Assembly (NCBI GenBank): GCA_002633005.1
Contig: NMRA01000037.1
Coordinates: forward strand, 345,399 to 376,549
DNA length: 31,151 nt
Reading direction: 5' to 3'
From: Phoronis australis
Lineage: Eukaryota; Phoronida; Phoronidae
The notes beneath the pieces were generated by a model. The model made no database searches and had not been told where the DNA came from. It worked only from the letters and a program-made list of their open reading frames with translations. Of the stretch, positions 13,001 to 20,957 are shown in pieces. The position numbers and the translations under genes are program-made. Within the stretch, counting starts at the first letter, position 1, and the number at the start of each line of letters is the position of its first letter.

Positions 13001-16000
13001 ATGTTTTCAACAGATTTATGTTGAGTGTCACCTTAGTCCCTCATGAAGGCATTGTTAATAAACATAAACCATAAATCTGACGAACATGTCATAGTGTGAT
13101 TTGATCATTTCTGTTTGATGTGTCTATGTGTGCAAGTGCATTATACTGTCAATTTGTCCCTCTGTCCATCATCTCCTGCTGTATCTCTAACTGAGATGAT
13201 CCCAACTGACATTAATTTTTGGGTTGGTCCAACAATTGGGGTGCCCCCTATTGGTAGTTTTGTATGACTAGCATAACTGCATTTCATGACATTTCCCTTA
13301 AATGCTGGAGCAGTTAGTTTTCAAAAATGTTGACAAAATGTCTTCTTATTGAAATTTGGCAAAATTTTGAAGCAGAAATTTCTGGCTAATTTCAGAAAAT
13401 TATTGATTAATGTTACTTTTCGCCCAGTTTCCTTCTTGGTATTCACCATAACTTTGACAATGCCAGACAAATTTTGTTGAAAAACATCAACTTTTTAAAA
13501 TTACTGTAAGCTGTACATGAGGCTCTTCATGTTCAAAGTGTGGAATTCTTTTAGAAAAGTATTTTTGGCATTCAAATATTAGCAGACTTGATATTCACTG
13601 GAAATAGTCCTGTTCACTAACAACCGAAAGCTATTCATCTGCTAGGGAGCGCTCATGGTATCTTGGTCACAGATGATCAAATGACTTTTTGCATTTGTAC
13701 AAATAGGAAGAGTGTATTACTAGTGCCATCTAGTGAACTTCATGGTTCTCATTGGCTGTCTTTCCTTTGCCAGGTCATAGGTCACAGTCTGAGTGTGCTT
13801 CACGCAGAGTATTTACCTTCAGGTGAGTTAAGGTGTAATGAATCAACTGTAAAATTTCTTAATTTTTCACACTGTTGTTTGCAGTTGTGTTTTTCAAAGC
13901 TGTATTTTGTCCTGTTAATGTGGTTAAAAACGAAAAGTGAATTAGACTTGTAAAATCAGTCGCGTAATACTGCTCACTGGGACAGGATTCTGTTTTTGTT
14001 ACCAACAAGAACATCGAAGCCATCAGTGTCTTCAGAAAACGCTTTTAGAGTTTAGTGGGGTTGGCCAACCCAGAAATTCAAAACTAGCACGTGTACAAAT
14101 TGCCCGTGACTGGAATCCTATCGCAAACTGATTTTATTAAAGTAAAAATCCTTGTCTAGTGGAACTAGAATTTGTTGCCATCTTGGTTTGTCAGCTAACC
14201 TGTTTACACTGTGTTGGTCATCTAACTTATACCTTTGTGAAACATTTCTGTCACTCTTTTTGGTCTTTTTGATATTGATCCCTTTAAAAATTTCAGTGGC
14301 AACTGATGGTTGGGAAACTCTCAAACACCTGCCTAATTTAACTGAGCTGCACCTACGCAGGAACCCAGGAGTCACAGATGAGGTGTTGGCTATAGTCGGT
14401 AAACACTGCCATCTATTGAGGTGAGAAGGAATGATGGGAAAATAGGTTTGCACAATATGTGTTACTATGTTCCCGACAGGAAAACATCTAGTTTGCTCTG
14501 GTCAGTTTTTTGCACTTACACATAGATTGTGTGGGTGCGCATTGGTGTCATCTTTGTCTGGGCATCCGCTGCTGTATCTCCTAAACTCCTTGTAAAATCT
14601 TCATGAAATTATGACAGGTCTTTCCGACTACCATTGTGCCCCCTATTGGCAGTTTTTGCGTATGCAAAATCTTTTAGAAATTTGGCAAGTGCGTTCCTAT
14701 TAACTTATTACTTGACAACAGGTTGACGGATCCAACTACCGCTGTGCCCAACATGTTTTCATGGTATCCTGTGCCACCTAGTGGCCATTTTATGATACTA
14801 CCAACCACTCCTTGTACCATACCATTTGCGATGGAGTTGGGAGCACATGTCAGTGCTCCGCATTGCTCTTGTTTAACTAGCTACAATTAGTCACCAAATA
14901 CACTTAAGTTACAATACCCAGGGGAAACTCTCGTTTACTCGTTATGTGTGGACATGTCATTGAGGAGAATAATTCTTTCACTGAGAAAGTCGCTATGGTA
15001 ATGCCATGTGAGATGTTTTCCTACCAAGGTTATGAAGATGGTGAATTATGGTGGCAATAAATATCTATGACAGAGTAGGCAAAAGTCACAGAGGTCCCAG
15101 ATGTTCAGAATCAGTTCGATGCCCATTATTCACTGTGGAAACTGGTTCTCAAAGTCTAGGACCCCTATAAAGTACTTTACCGTAGAGGAGATCTTTCAAA
15201 TCTCCCGCAGCACACTTTCATCCAAATTTGTGTCAATTACCCATGATGATTTGATTTTCTTGCTTTTTAATAGCCCTCAACCACATCGGTCCCCTCCCCT
15301 CAACCACATCATCCCCTAAATATTCTCTCCTGACCATGTTCTTCAGGAAACTGGATATCTCGGCCTGTTCGTCCAGCATAACAGACGAAGGTGTGACATA
15401 CCTCGCCTCATGTTCTCTTCTTCAAGTGCTCAAGATAAGCTACCTGGACAAGGTACGTGCTTCTTCAGTATGGTTAAAGCACTGTGATATTAGGTAATGA
15501 CTAATTTTGTATTTTGGAAATTCAAGCTTTTCATGTCGTTACTAAGCTTTTTTCTATTATTGATAGCTCTCTTAAATCTTGCGAAATGTCGGTGTTATGT
15601 TTTACTTCGTAGGTTAATGATGGCTGCCTCAGTCCCATTTCTATGAACTGCCCTTTAGAGGTTCTTGAAATGCGCGGCTGTGCACTGGTCACCGATATTG
15701 GTCTTGCCGTCCTAGCCATCCACTGCATAACTCTACAGGAAGTAGATGTCAGCAGCTGTCACAGAGTCACTGAGCGAGCTGTGGAGAACTTTGTTTCGTC
15801 TAGACTCCTACAGGGGCCAGAGCATCCTCTGGAAGTCGTTGTTGGTGGTAAGCATTGAGTTGTGTGTGGTTTCACAAGGCAGAATTCTTGTGAGAGATGA
15901 ACAAGGCCTTTGTAAGGGTATCAGGCAATCGTCCACACAAACCTATGCCCACGGATGACTGAATCATGCATAAAAATGACTGTCACGTGCATAAATAGCT

Positions 16001-19000
16001 GAAACTTGTGCATAAATTGTTGAATCCTGTGCCCTAATGATTGAGTTATGCCCACAATTAACTGAATCATGGGCACGAATGACTGTATCACATAACTGAA
16101 TCATGCGTAAGAATGACTGACATCATCGGCTCACATCACTGAGTCATGCGTTCCAACTGCAACATCATTCGCATCGCAAAAACTTGCTTGCCATGCTATG
16201 AACATTCCCACTAAATAAAATTGGTTCTAACCCCAGTGGTTAAGGTAAACGGTGGGGTATGGAAAATTGAACTAGACCGTATTTATCCACCTTGGCTGAG
16301 TCGCGCTCGGCTCACGATCAAAGGGATGCCGCCAAGCTGCTCTAGTCATCGAGTCACGAGCGAGGATAATTGGCTTCGCTCATGCGGATATGATCAGCTG
16401 ATTACAATCTAGCTAGCAGACTGTACTTTTTATGGAGAGAGTTTTACGTAGTTTTTACTGTAATATTTGAAAAGAGGAGCGAAAACAAATATGAGTACAA
16501 CTTTGAATTTTTCAAATCGGCCCAGGATAAGAGATTTTGCAACACAGCAACACTCACGATTACTTTCATTCGGCGCGCACTAATACAAAAATATAGGACC
16601 CAAGTTATTTAGATTTTGGAACNTGATGGCTGCCTCAGTCCCATTTCTGTGAGCTGCCCTTTAGAGGTTCTTGAAATGCGCGGCTGTGCACTGGTCACCG
16701 ATATTGGTCTTGCCGACTTAGCCATCCACTGCATAACTCTACAGGAAGTAGATGTCAGCAGCTGTCACAGAGTCACTGAGCGAGCTGTGGAGAACTTTGT
16801 TTCGTCTAGACTCCTACAGGGGGCAGAGCATCCTCTGGAAGTCGTTGTTGGTGGTAAGCATTGAGTTGTGTGTGGTTTCACAAGGCAGAATTCTTGTGAG
16901 AGATGAACAAGGCCTTTGTAAGGGTATCAGGCAATCGTCCACACAAACCTATGCCCACGGATGACTGAATCACGCACAAAAATGACTGTCACATGCATAA
17001 ACAGCTGAAACTTGTGCATAAATTGTTGAATCCTATGTTTTAATGATTGAATTATGCCCACGATTTACTGAATCATGGACACGAATGACTGTATCACATG
17101 ACTGAATCGTGCGTAAGAATGACTGACATCATCGGCTCACATCACTGAGTCATGTGTTCCAACTGCAACATCATTCGCATCGCAAAAACTTGCTTGCAAA
17201 CTGATACGTACAAACTGCAAACACAAAAACAAATCATGCGCAGGAACTTTTAATGAATACCGACAGGTATTGCTGTGCATTCCTGTTTTTTACTGCTGAA
17301 ATTGCCTTACTTTTTCTGTTACTGCAGTTTCACATTTTTGTGGAATAGTCTCTTTCTGGGAGGGGAGTTCAGCATAGTTGTTTGTAATAAGGTTATTTGG
17401 ATCATTGCATGTATGCAACTAGTGCTGTATCAAGTAGGTCAGTGCTGTGCTTAGCTACGTTTCTATAAACAATTGCTATGGTCGGCATAAAATGGCTTTC
17501 ATTTTCCTCCTTCCCAGGCTACAGAACATTTTAAGTGCTCACTTCTAAAGTGTGTAGAGTCCCTTGGCTAAATCTCGTGCTGTGTCCTTGACACATAACT
17601 CCTTCAATACTGCAGTGTACTTAAATCTGTTGAAAGTTATACCTACCACCCTTCAGGTTGATCTTTTCATTTTCACATTTGTTCCAGGAACTTGCATAGA
17701 GTCCTGTGATGAGGACAGGCTCTCCCAGGCCAACATTAAGCTCAACCACAGTGACCTCTGTGTGTATGAATACAAACCAAAGGATTGCTTGCACTTCCAA
17801 GGTAGGCTCAGTGTGCCTCAAAGTTACATTTTAACTTGACTAACAAAAAAATTCTTTCAGAAACGTTACTTTTGTCTTGCTTTTGATTATGGCCTGTTGT
17901 AATGAGTCATTCGTGAAAATGTATCATTTATTTTTAATAATGATCGAATCATCTTGTCGTGAGGAAATCTTCGTAAATGGTGAGCTTGTGAAACTTGTAC
18001 AATAGATGTCACTCTGGGCATATGTAGTAAATGACACAAAAAAGCCTCGTTTAAAGTGCATCAATAAATCTGACAATTACTCTCTGATGTTGCGTCTGGC
18101 CCCTGGAGCCATTTGTACTGAAACAAAGTGATCGGCCCCAAGCTGTTTACCTTGAAGATGTGGAATATATTGTCACACCTGCGTCAAGTTACTCCATCTA
18201 AATAGCCACTTGCACTGAGTCACATTGCACTGGGTCACATGGCACTGGGCTCAAGTTGGTCTGGAATGACCCATTGTCTAGACACAACTTTAAGTAGCAT
18301 ACTGTTTTAGCATGTAGCAATAACATCACATAGAAATGCATTTACACTTGAATACCATTGTTCTATTTACATTATGTGTTGGTCAGTCTAATCTGTCTTT
18401 GGTTGTACCAAGTATCCAAAGTCACAATCAAACATGAACATTTTCCTTTCAGACTGGTATGCAGATGATAGTGATGATGAAGACCACATAAGCCAAAGTG
18501 AGTCTCATATTTAGAAGGATATACTAAACCTCGGGTTTTACCTATTAACAGATATTTACAACTACTTTCCCCTTGATTTTAGTGATATCAAATCTAGAAT
18601 TTTCATGTTGTTGACTTGGACCCTCTTATTAAAAAAATCCTTGATCCGACCCCTTCTGCAAAATCATGGATCTGCCCCTGTTAGAACGCAATGTAACGGA
18701 AGAGTTCAACAAGATTAAACTAGTAGACAATTTTACTTCATCACTATTTGAAAACTGTCTGTAGTACGGCTGTCATCAAGAAAGACACCACGGCATTTTG
18801 GCAGTGCAGTGAGATTTTGAAAAACGTGGCTTAAATCAAGTTGGCATTTTAGTGATGGAACACAGGTTTATATTCAATTACATATTGATTTGACTAACAG
18901 ACGTCAGTACTAGTACTTTACTCAGAGATGATATCACGGTTGGTTTTGGATTGTAGTCCTTGGGACAGAGCATATTCAGAATGCCATTTCGTGTTGTATT

Positions 19001-19508
19001 TGTCATGTTGTTATTCAAGCACAGTAATGAAGGTGACCATGCGCTTCGGTTACTTTCACTCAAAATGTCCGTGGTAAGAGTACTGGTGTGTGATTGGAGT
19101 TCATGGTATAAGTGCCTGAGTGGTCATGGAGTTCCGTTTCCCTGCCCGATGGTGGTAGGTTGTGTTTTGTATTCGGTGGCTAGGTTTCCACTCAAATATG
19201 CACATGATATTCTGTCGTCATTTCTGAAGTCAATTTGCATTAGTTTCTGTTTTGAATTCTTGAAGCCACTTCCCTATCCATCTTTAGGAGGAAAACTCGT
19301 CCAATGCTAATCATAAATTCCTTTTTGGATGAATGTTTGTCTGATTTTAGACCTCCAGCTGGATGACATGGAGGAAATGTGGAACGCTGCAGGAAATGAA
19401 GAGCAGTATGCCGATTGGTCAGAATCTTATAACAGCAGCTTTGATTGGCAAGAGGCTTGGCTTGAAGCTGGTGATCCTGTATTTGAAGAGTATTGGAACC
19501 CTTCATAA
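4076..19508 (+). CDS. RRM / F-box / leucine-rich-repeat protein, 18 coding exons, about 811 aa
   Basis: Exons: 4076-4726, 5235-5329, 6197-6371, 6794-6893, 7076-7162, 7421-7537, 8228-8325, 8739-8779, 10858-10933, 11559-11612, 12387-12497, 13774-13822, 14297-14420, 15347-15452, 15613-15847, 17688-17801, 18453-18497, 19351-19508. All introns are GT-AG, junction phases agree throughout, and the total is 2436 nt ending in TAA. An in-frame stop at 3995 makes ATG 4076 the likely start. Domains: disordered Ser/Asn/Glu-rich N-terminus (1-205), RRM (about 207-283), F-box (about 315-355), LRRs of the cysteine-containing FBXL type (about 355-705), then a Cys-rich linker and an acidic Trp-rich tail. F-box/LRR proteins are substrate receptors of SCF ubiquitin ligases; the RRM adds probable RNA binding. 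The donor of exon 3 is the least certain junction: GT at 6372, 6408 and 6411 all keep phase. I know no human F-box protein with an RRM. Confidence 0.88.
4707..6371 (+). CDS. RRM-coding exons of the RRM/F-box/LRR gene (parts of exons 1-3)
   Basis: The RRM is split over three exons. Exon 1 ends with RNP2 (VFVGNI, residues 209-214). Exon 2 gives the first helix and loop (VNKEQLSEFFSKFGTV, then TERAKNRSKG). Exon 3 opens with the rest of RNP1. Residues 248-255, KGYGFVSF, match the RNP1 consensus exactly, including both aromatic RNA-stacking positions. The strand-4 end reads LDGRVVRVHPAEQKRR. Intron phases are 0 (4727) and 2 (5330). Among single-RRM proteins the pattern ILDG followed by V-x-V-H recalls SLIRP-like RRMs, but that is an impression and not a database result. 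All key residues for canonical RNA binding are present. Confidence 0.92.
5755..5884. repeat. 13-bp minisatellite, 10 units
   Basis: Ten head-to-tail copies of GGCTAGTGTAATT and close variants (final base T, G or C; GGCTTGTG, GGCAAGTG and AGCTAGTG variants) lie in intron 2 of the RRM/F-box gene. Units are contiguous without spacers. Confidence 0.9.
6794..7162 (+). CDS. F-box-coding exons 4 and 5 of the RRM/F-box/LRR gene
   Basis: Exon 4 (6794-6893) encodes FIDKLPEDCLRLIFVKLPFK followed by QRIIIER. Exon 5 (7076-7162) continues VCKLWRRVAMSTWSSLE. This is the classic F-box arrangement: Leu-Pro-Glu/Asp start, then L-x-x-I-F-x-x-L-P, an ER-V-C-K-x-W-R segment, and a closing W. The family binds SKP1 through this fold and thereby CUL1. 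The phase-1 intron (6894-7075) splits the Val codon of RVCK, and the junction restores the motif exactly. The first LRR strand (LETLHFGG) follows at once, as in FBXL proteins. Confidence 0.93.
7421..15847 (+). CDS. Leucine-rich-repeat exons 6-15 of the RRM/F-box/LRR gene
   Basis: Exons 6-15 encode about ten consecutive LRRs with the cysteine-containing F-box signature (C-P-x-L-x-x-L-x-L-x-x-C-x-x-[IV]-[TS]-D). Clear examples are CRNLKNLDVSHSSRLLTD (exon 6), CPHIRCLNLSN (7), CKLLKYLDLSHLKKLSG (9), LVELQINECLRITSRG (11), LTELHLRRNPGVTDEVL (13), KLDISACSSSITDEGV (14), and LEVLEMRGCALVTDIGLA and LQEVDVSSCHRVTERAVE (15). In FBXL proteins this solenoid binds the substrate to be ubiquitinated. Several repeats are divided between exons. 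Exon 15 also exists as a second copy at 16624-16853 beside an assembly gap. Confidence 0.9.
8739..8779 (+). CDS. 41-nt microexon 8 of the LRR solenoid
   Basis: Exon 7 ends in phase 0 and exon 9 begins in phase 2, and the repeat between them lacks about 14 residues. The only fitting segment I found is 8739-8779. It has a strong acceptor (run of T then CAG), the coding sequence KITLKACLDVGEKG, and donor GTGAGG at 8780. It is 41 nt, which corrects the phase, and it completes the repeat as CPELE/KITLKACLDVGEKG/LWWLF. An earlier GT at 8770 would give 31 nt and break the frame. Its neighbours are introns of 413 and 2078 bp, so it would be easy for gene finders to miss. Confidence 0.85.
8861..8950. 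repeat. Dispersed repeat family, copy 1 (partial)
   Basis: The string CTGCTGCTATAACTCCTTGTA followed by ATCTTCATGATATTTGG corresponds in order to the copy at 14570-14611 (CTGCTGTATCTCC, then CTCCTTGTAAAATCTTCATG). It lies in intron 8, 80 bp after the microexon. Confidence 0.5.
11613..12386. other. Intron 10 of the RRM/F-box gene
   Basis: An open frame continues from exon 10 to 11975, but it reads past a good donor (GAG/GTGAGT at 11613), and its translation loses the LRR pattern straight away. I treat it as intron. Nothing else was recognised. Confidence 0.6.
12657..12813. mobile_element. MITE-like foldback element in intron 11
   Basis: The left end (AGACTGTACTCAGGACTAAAA onward, 12657-12704) and the reverse complement of the right end (12766-12813) match over about 48 bp with roughly 80% identity, including GACTAAAA, AAATCA and ATATTTCGAC blocks. 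The fold continues imperfectly into a GC-rich middle containing CAACCCGTCC and GGCAGGTTGGC. Total length is about 157 bp with no coding capacity. No clear target-site duplication is visible. Confidence 0.7.
13128..13265. repeat. Dispersed repeat family, copy 2
   Basis: It shares CTGCTGTATCTC and TGCCCCCTATTGGTAGTTTT with the copy at 14530-14700, in the same order and orientation, with diverged sequence between. It lies in intron 11 of the RRM/F-box gene. Confidence 0.6.
14530..14700. repeat. Dispersed repeat family, copy 3
   Basis: This copy in intron 13 contains CTGCTGTATCTCC, CTCCTTGTAAAATCTTCATG, TGCCCCCTATTGGCAGTTTT and GCGTATGCAAAATC. Blocks recur in order at 8861-8950 and 13128-13265. 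It has no coding potential or terminal repeats, so the class is unknown; it looks like an old non-autonomous element. Confidence 0.6.
15618..16190. repeat. Copy 1 of a 573-bp duplication (exon 15 plus intron 15 start)
   Basis: It is collinear with 16624-17196 at a constant offset of 1006 bp and has only substitutions. It contains nearly all of exon 15, donor GGTG/GTAAGC and part of the following intron. The first-copy exon has its acceptor (CTTCGTAG, ending 15612) and is the one that splices in frame from exon 14. Confidence 0.9.
15946..16150. repeat. Degenerate minisatellite of about 21 bp in intron 15
   Basis: Diverged units on the theme TGAATCATGCGCATAAATGAC follow one another (for example GACTGAATCATGCATAAAAAT and CTGAATCATGGGCACGAATG). 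The second contig repeats the array at about 16952-17156 with scattered substitutions. Confidence 0.6.
16191..16622. other. Contig-end sequence absent from the second haplotype copy
   Basis: After 16190 the first copy runs for 432 bp into sequence that does not resemble what follows the second copy after 17196, and then reaches the N at 16623. It has no supported exon. It may be an insertion polymorphism, a transposon end or a misassembled contig tip. Confidence 0.5.
16623..16623. other. Single N: assembly join
   Basis: The N falls directly before the second copy of exon 15, which begins at its sixth base (TGATGGCTGCC). The acceptor of the second copy is therefore missing from the assembly. 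Confidence 0.9.
16624..17196. repeat. Copy 2 of the 573-bp duplication: exon 15 copy without its acceptor
   Basis: The exon part (16624-16853) lacks the first 5 nt and the splice acceptor but keeps frame and donor. It differs from the first copy at five bases, four of which change the residue: Met to Val and Asn to Ser (ISMNC/ISVSC), Val to Asp (LAVLA/LADLA) and Pro to Ala (QGPE/QGAE). The intron part differs at scattered sites. Most simply this is the other haplotype of the same exon on a neighbouring contig. A true tandem exon duplication is the alternative. Confidence 0.85.
17688..19508 (+). CDS. C-terminal exons 16-18: Cys-rich linker and acidic, Trp-rich tail
   Basis: Exon 16 (17688-17801) encodes a segment with four cysteines (GTCIESCDEDRLSQ, then DLCVYEYKPKDCLHFQ). 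Exon 17 (18453-18497) encodes DWYADDSDDEDHISQ. Exon 18 (19351-19508) encodes a strongly acidic tail containing MWN, ADWSES, DWQEAWLEAGD and EEYWNPS, then TAA. The last 67 residues hold six tryptophans, each next to an acidic or small residue, with no basic patch. Such a tail is probably unstructured and may carry docking motifs; this is inference. Confidence 0.88.
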
Positions 19509-19646
19509 CCAAGGGACTGTACACTTGTGGTGTCATCATTTAGTTATCAGTTCTTAATATTTTATTTTTTCACAAGTGCTGGTTTAATATACATTTCCAT
19601 ATTATACTGGATTGAGATTTCCTGCTCTATGACACCTAGGAGTTAA

Positions 19647-19652
19647 AATAAA
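19647..19652 (+). terminator. Polyadenylation signal of the RRM/F-box gene
   Basis: AATAAA lies 138 bp after the TAA stop at 19506-19508 and is the first canonical hexamer downstream, so the 3' UTR would be short, about 160 nt. Confidence 0.65.
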
Positions 19653-19749
19653 ACAAGTTGGGGGTCCGGAAAAAGAGACAAAACAATATTTTATTTTGTT
19701 ATTAGTAAAAATCCAGCAACAATAACAACAATTAAAACATACAAAATCA

Positions 19750-19818
19750 ACAAGATTGTTCGTCACAAGATTGTTCGTCACAAGATTGTTCGTCGCAAGA
19801 TTGTTCGTCACAAGATTG
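19750..19818. repeat. 15-bp minisatellite, about 4.6 units
   Basis: ACAAGATTGTTCGTC is repeated with one substitution (one unit starts GCAAG), and the last unit is cut after CAAGATTGG. It sits about 100 bp past the poly(A) signal of the RRM/F-box gene. Confidence 0.9.
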
Positions 19819-20837
19819 GCACACAGCTACACACTATCAATCAATCCGAGTCAGTTAAGCCTATGAAGGACCCTAGGAAATGTCCAATTTTAGCCAGCTT
19901 TGGAACGTCATATCACAGAAAAGGCCGATTGAATTTACGCGAAACTTTCAGATGCTATGCTTGGTGCATTGTTCCCCAAAACACTGCTGGAAATTGTTTT
20001 TAAAACGTTCCACTTTTGCATGAGGGGCTATCAAAAATAGGACTTCAATGATTTTCACGAACAAAACGTGTTAAGTTCCATAGAATGAAAACGAAATGAT
20101 AATTTAGAAAACAGTAACTGCATTTTTGATACTTTATCTTATGAACTTATCCAAAATTTACTGATTCTACTGTTTTGCTATGACTTTCCTTTGGACAAAA
20201 CTTTCCTAAAAAAGCAAGTTTTGTGGATATATACCTAAATGCACAGACTTGTCCATAACGTCCTTCATAACCACAGAGCACCACAGTTAAAAAGAAGTTA
20301 AAAACAAATTAAAGGGGAACATTACCTGTATGAAAGCGTTACGGGTCAATTTGGTATAATAATTAATAGAAAAAACATTTTGCACCTGTTCTATAAACAT
20401 ATTAAAGAAATTCTACAAACCATGAGTGTGGCGACATGAGGAAGTTCACAAAACGTCAGCAGGTCTAAGTAAGGTGTGTTCTCTCACCTTTACGTTCTGA
20501 TGGATTGGAATTTATTTTTCCTACAAGGTATGGTAAAATCTCACAAATTTCGGACAAAAATTGTTGCCAAAATTCCTCGTTTTCATTTTTCAAGGTCGTC
20601 TAGCATTGTAGTGAATGCCCTCAATCTGCAAATATTTTCTGACGGTAGCTATGGAAACAGAACTCAGACATGGTAAAGCATTAATTTGAGGCTACACATC
20701 TTTTATGAAAAAAATGAGAAAATAAAAGTCATATGTCCGCCATATTGTGCCCTAAATTAGCTAGATTTAACCACTTATGAAATTTTTTCGAAAGGGTACA
20801 TGGAAAGTTAGATGTGTTGATTATCTACAAGGGGTTA
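19819..20837. other. Intergenic region between two converging genes
   Basis: AT-rich sequence separates the 3' ends of the RRM/F-box gene (plus) and MTFP1 (minus). No exon, RNA gene or repeat was recognised in it. Confidence 0.6.
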
Positions 20838-20843
20838 TTTATT
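20838..20843 (-). terminator. Probable polyadenylation signal of MTFP1
   Basis: TTTATT on the plus strand is AATAAA on the minus strand, 115 bp beyond the MTFP1 stop codon. Confidence 0.55.
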
Positions 20844-20957
20844 CAAGACGATTATTTTCAAACTGGTGTTGGAGTACTTATTCAAGAATCCTTTTTTGTG
20901 ACAAATTCCAGCGGACTAACAGAGTGTGACTGAGCTGACAAATTCCGGCATGCACCT

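Larger units (their letters stand above)
12498..13773. other. Intron 11 of the RRM/F-box gene
   Basis: This intron holds the foldback element at 12657-12813 and a dispersed-repeat copy at 13128-13265. No additional exon is needed for phase, and none was found. Confidence 0.65.
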
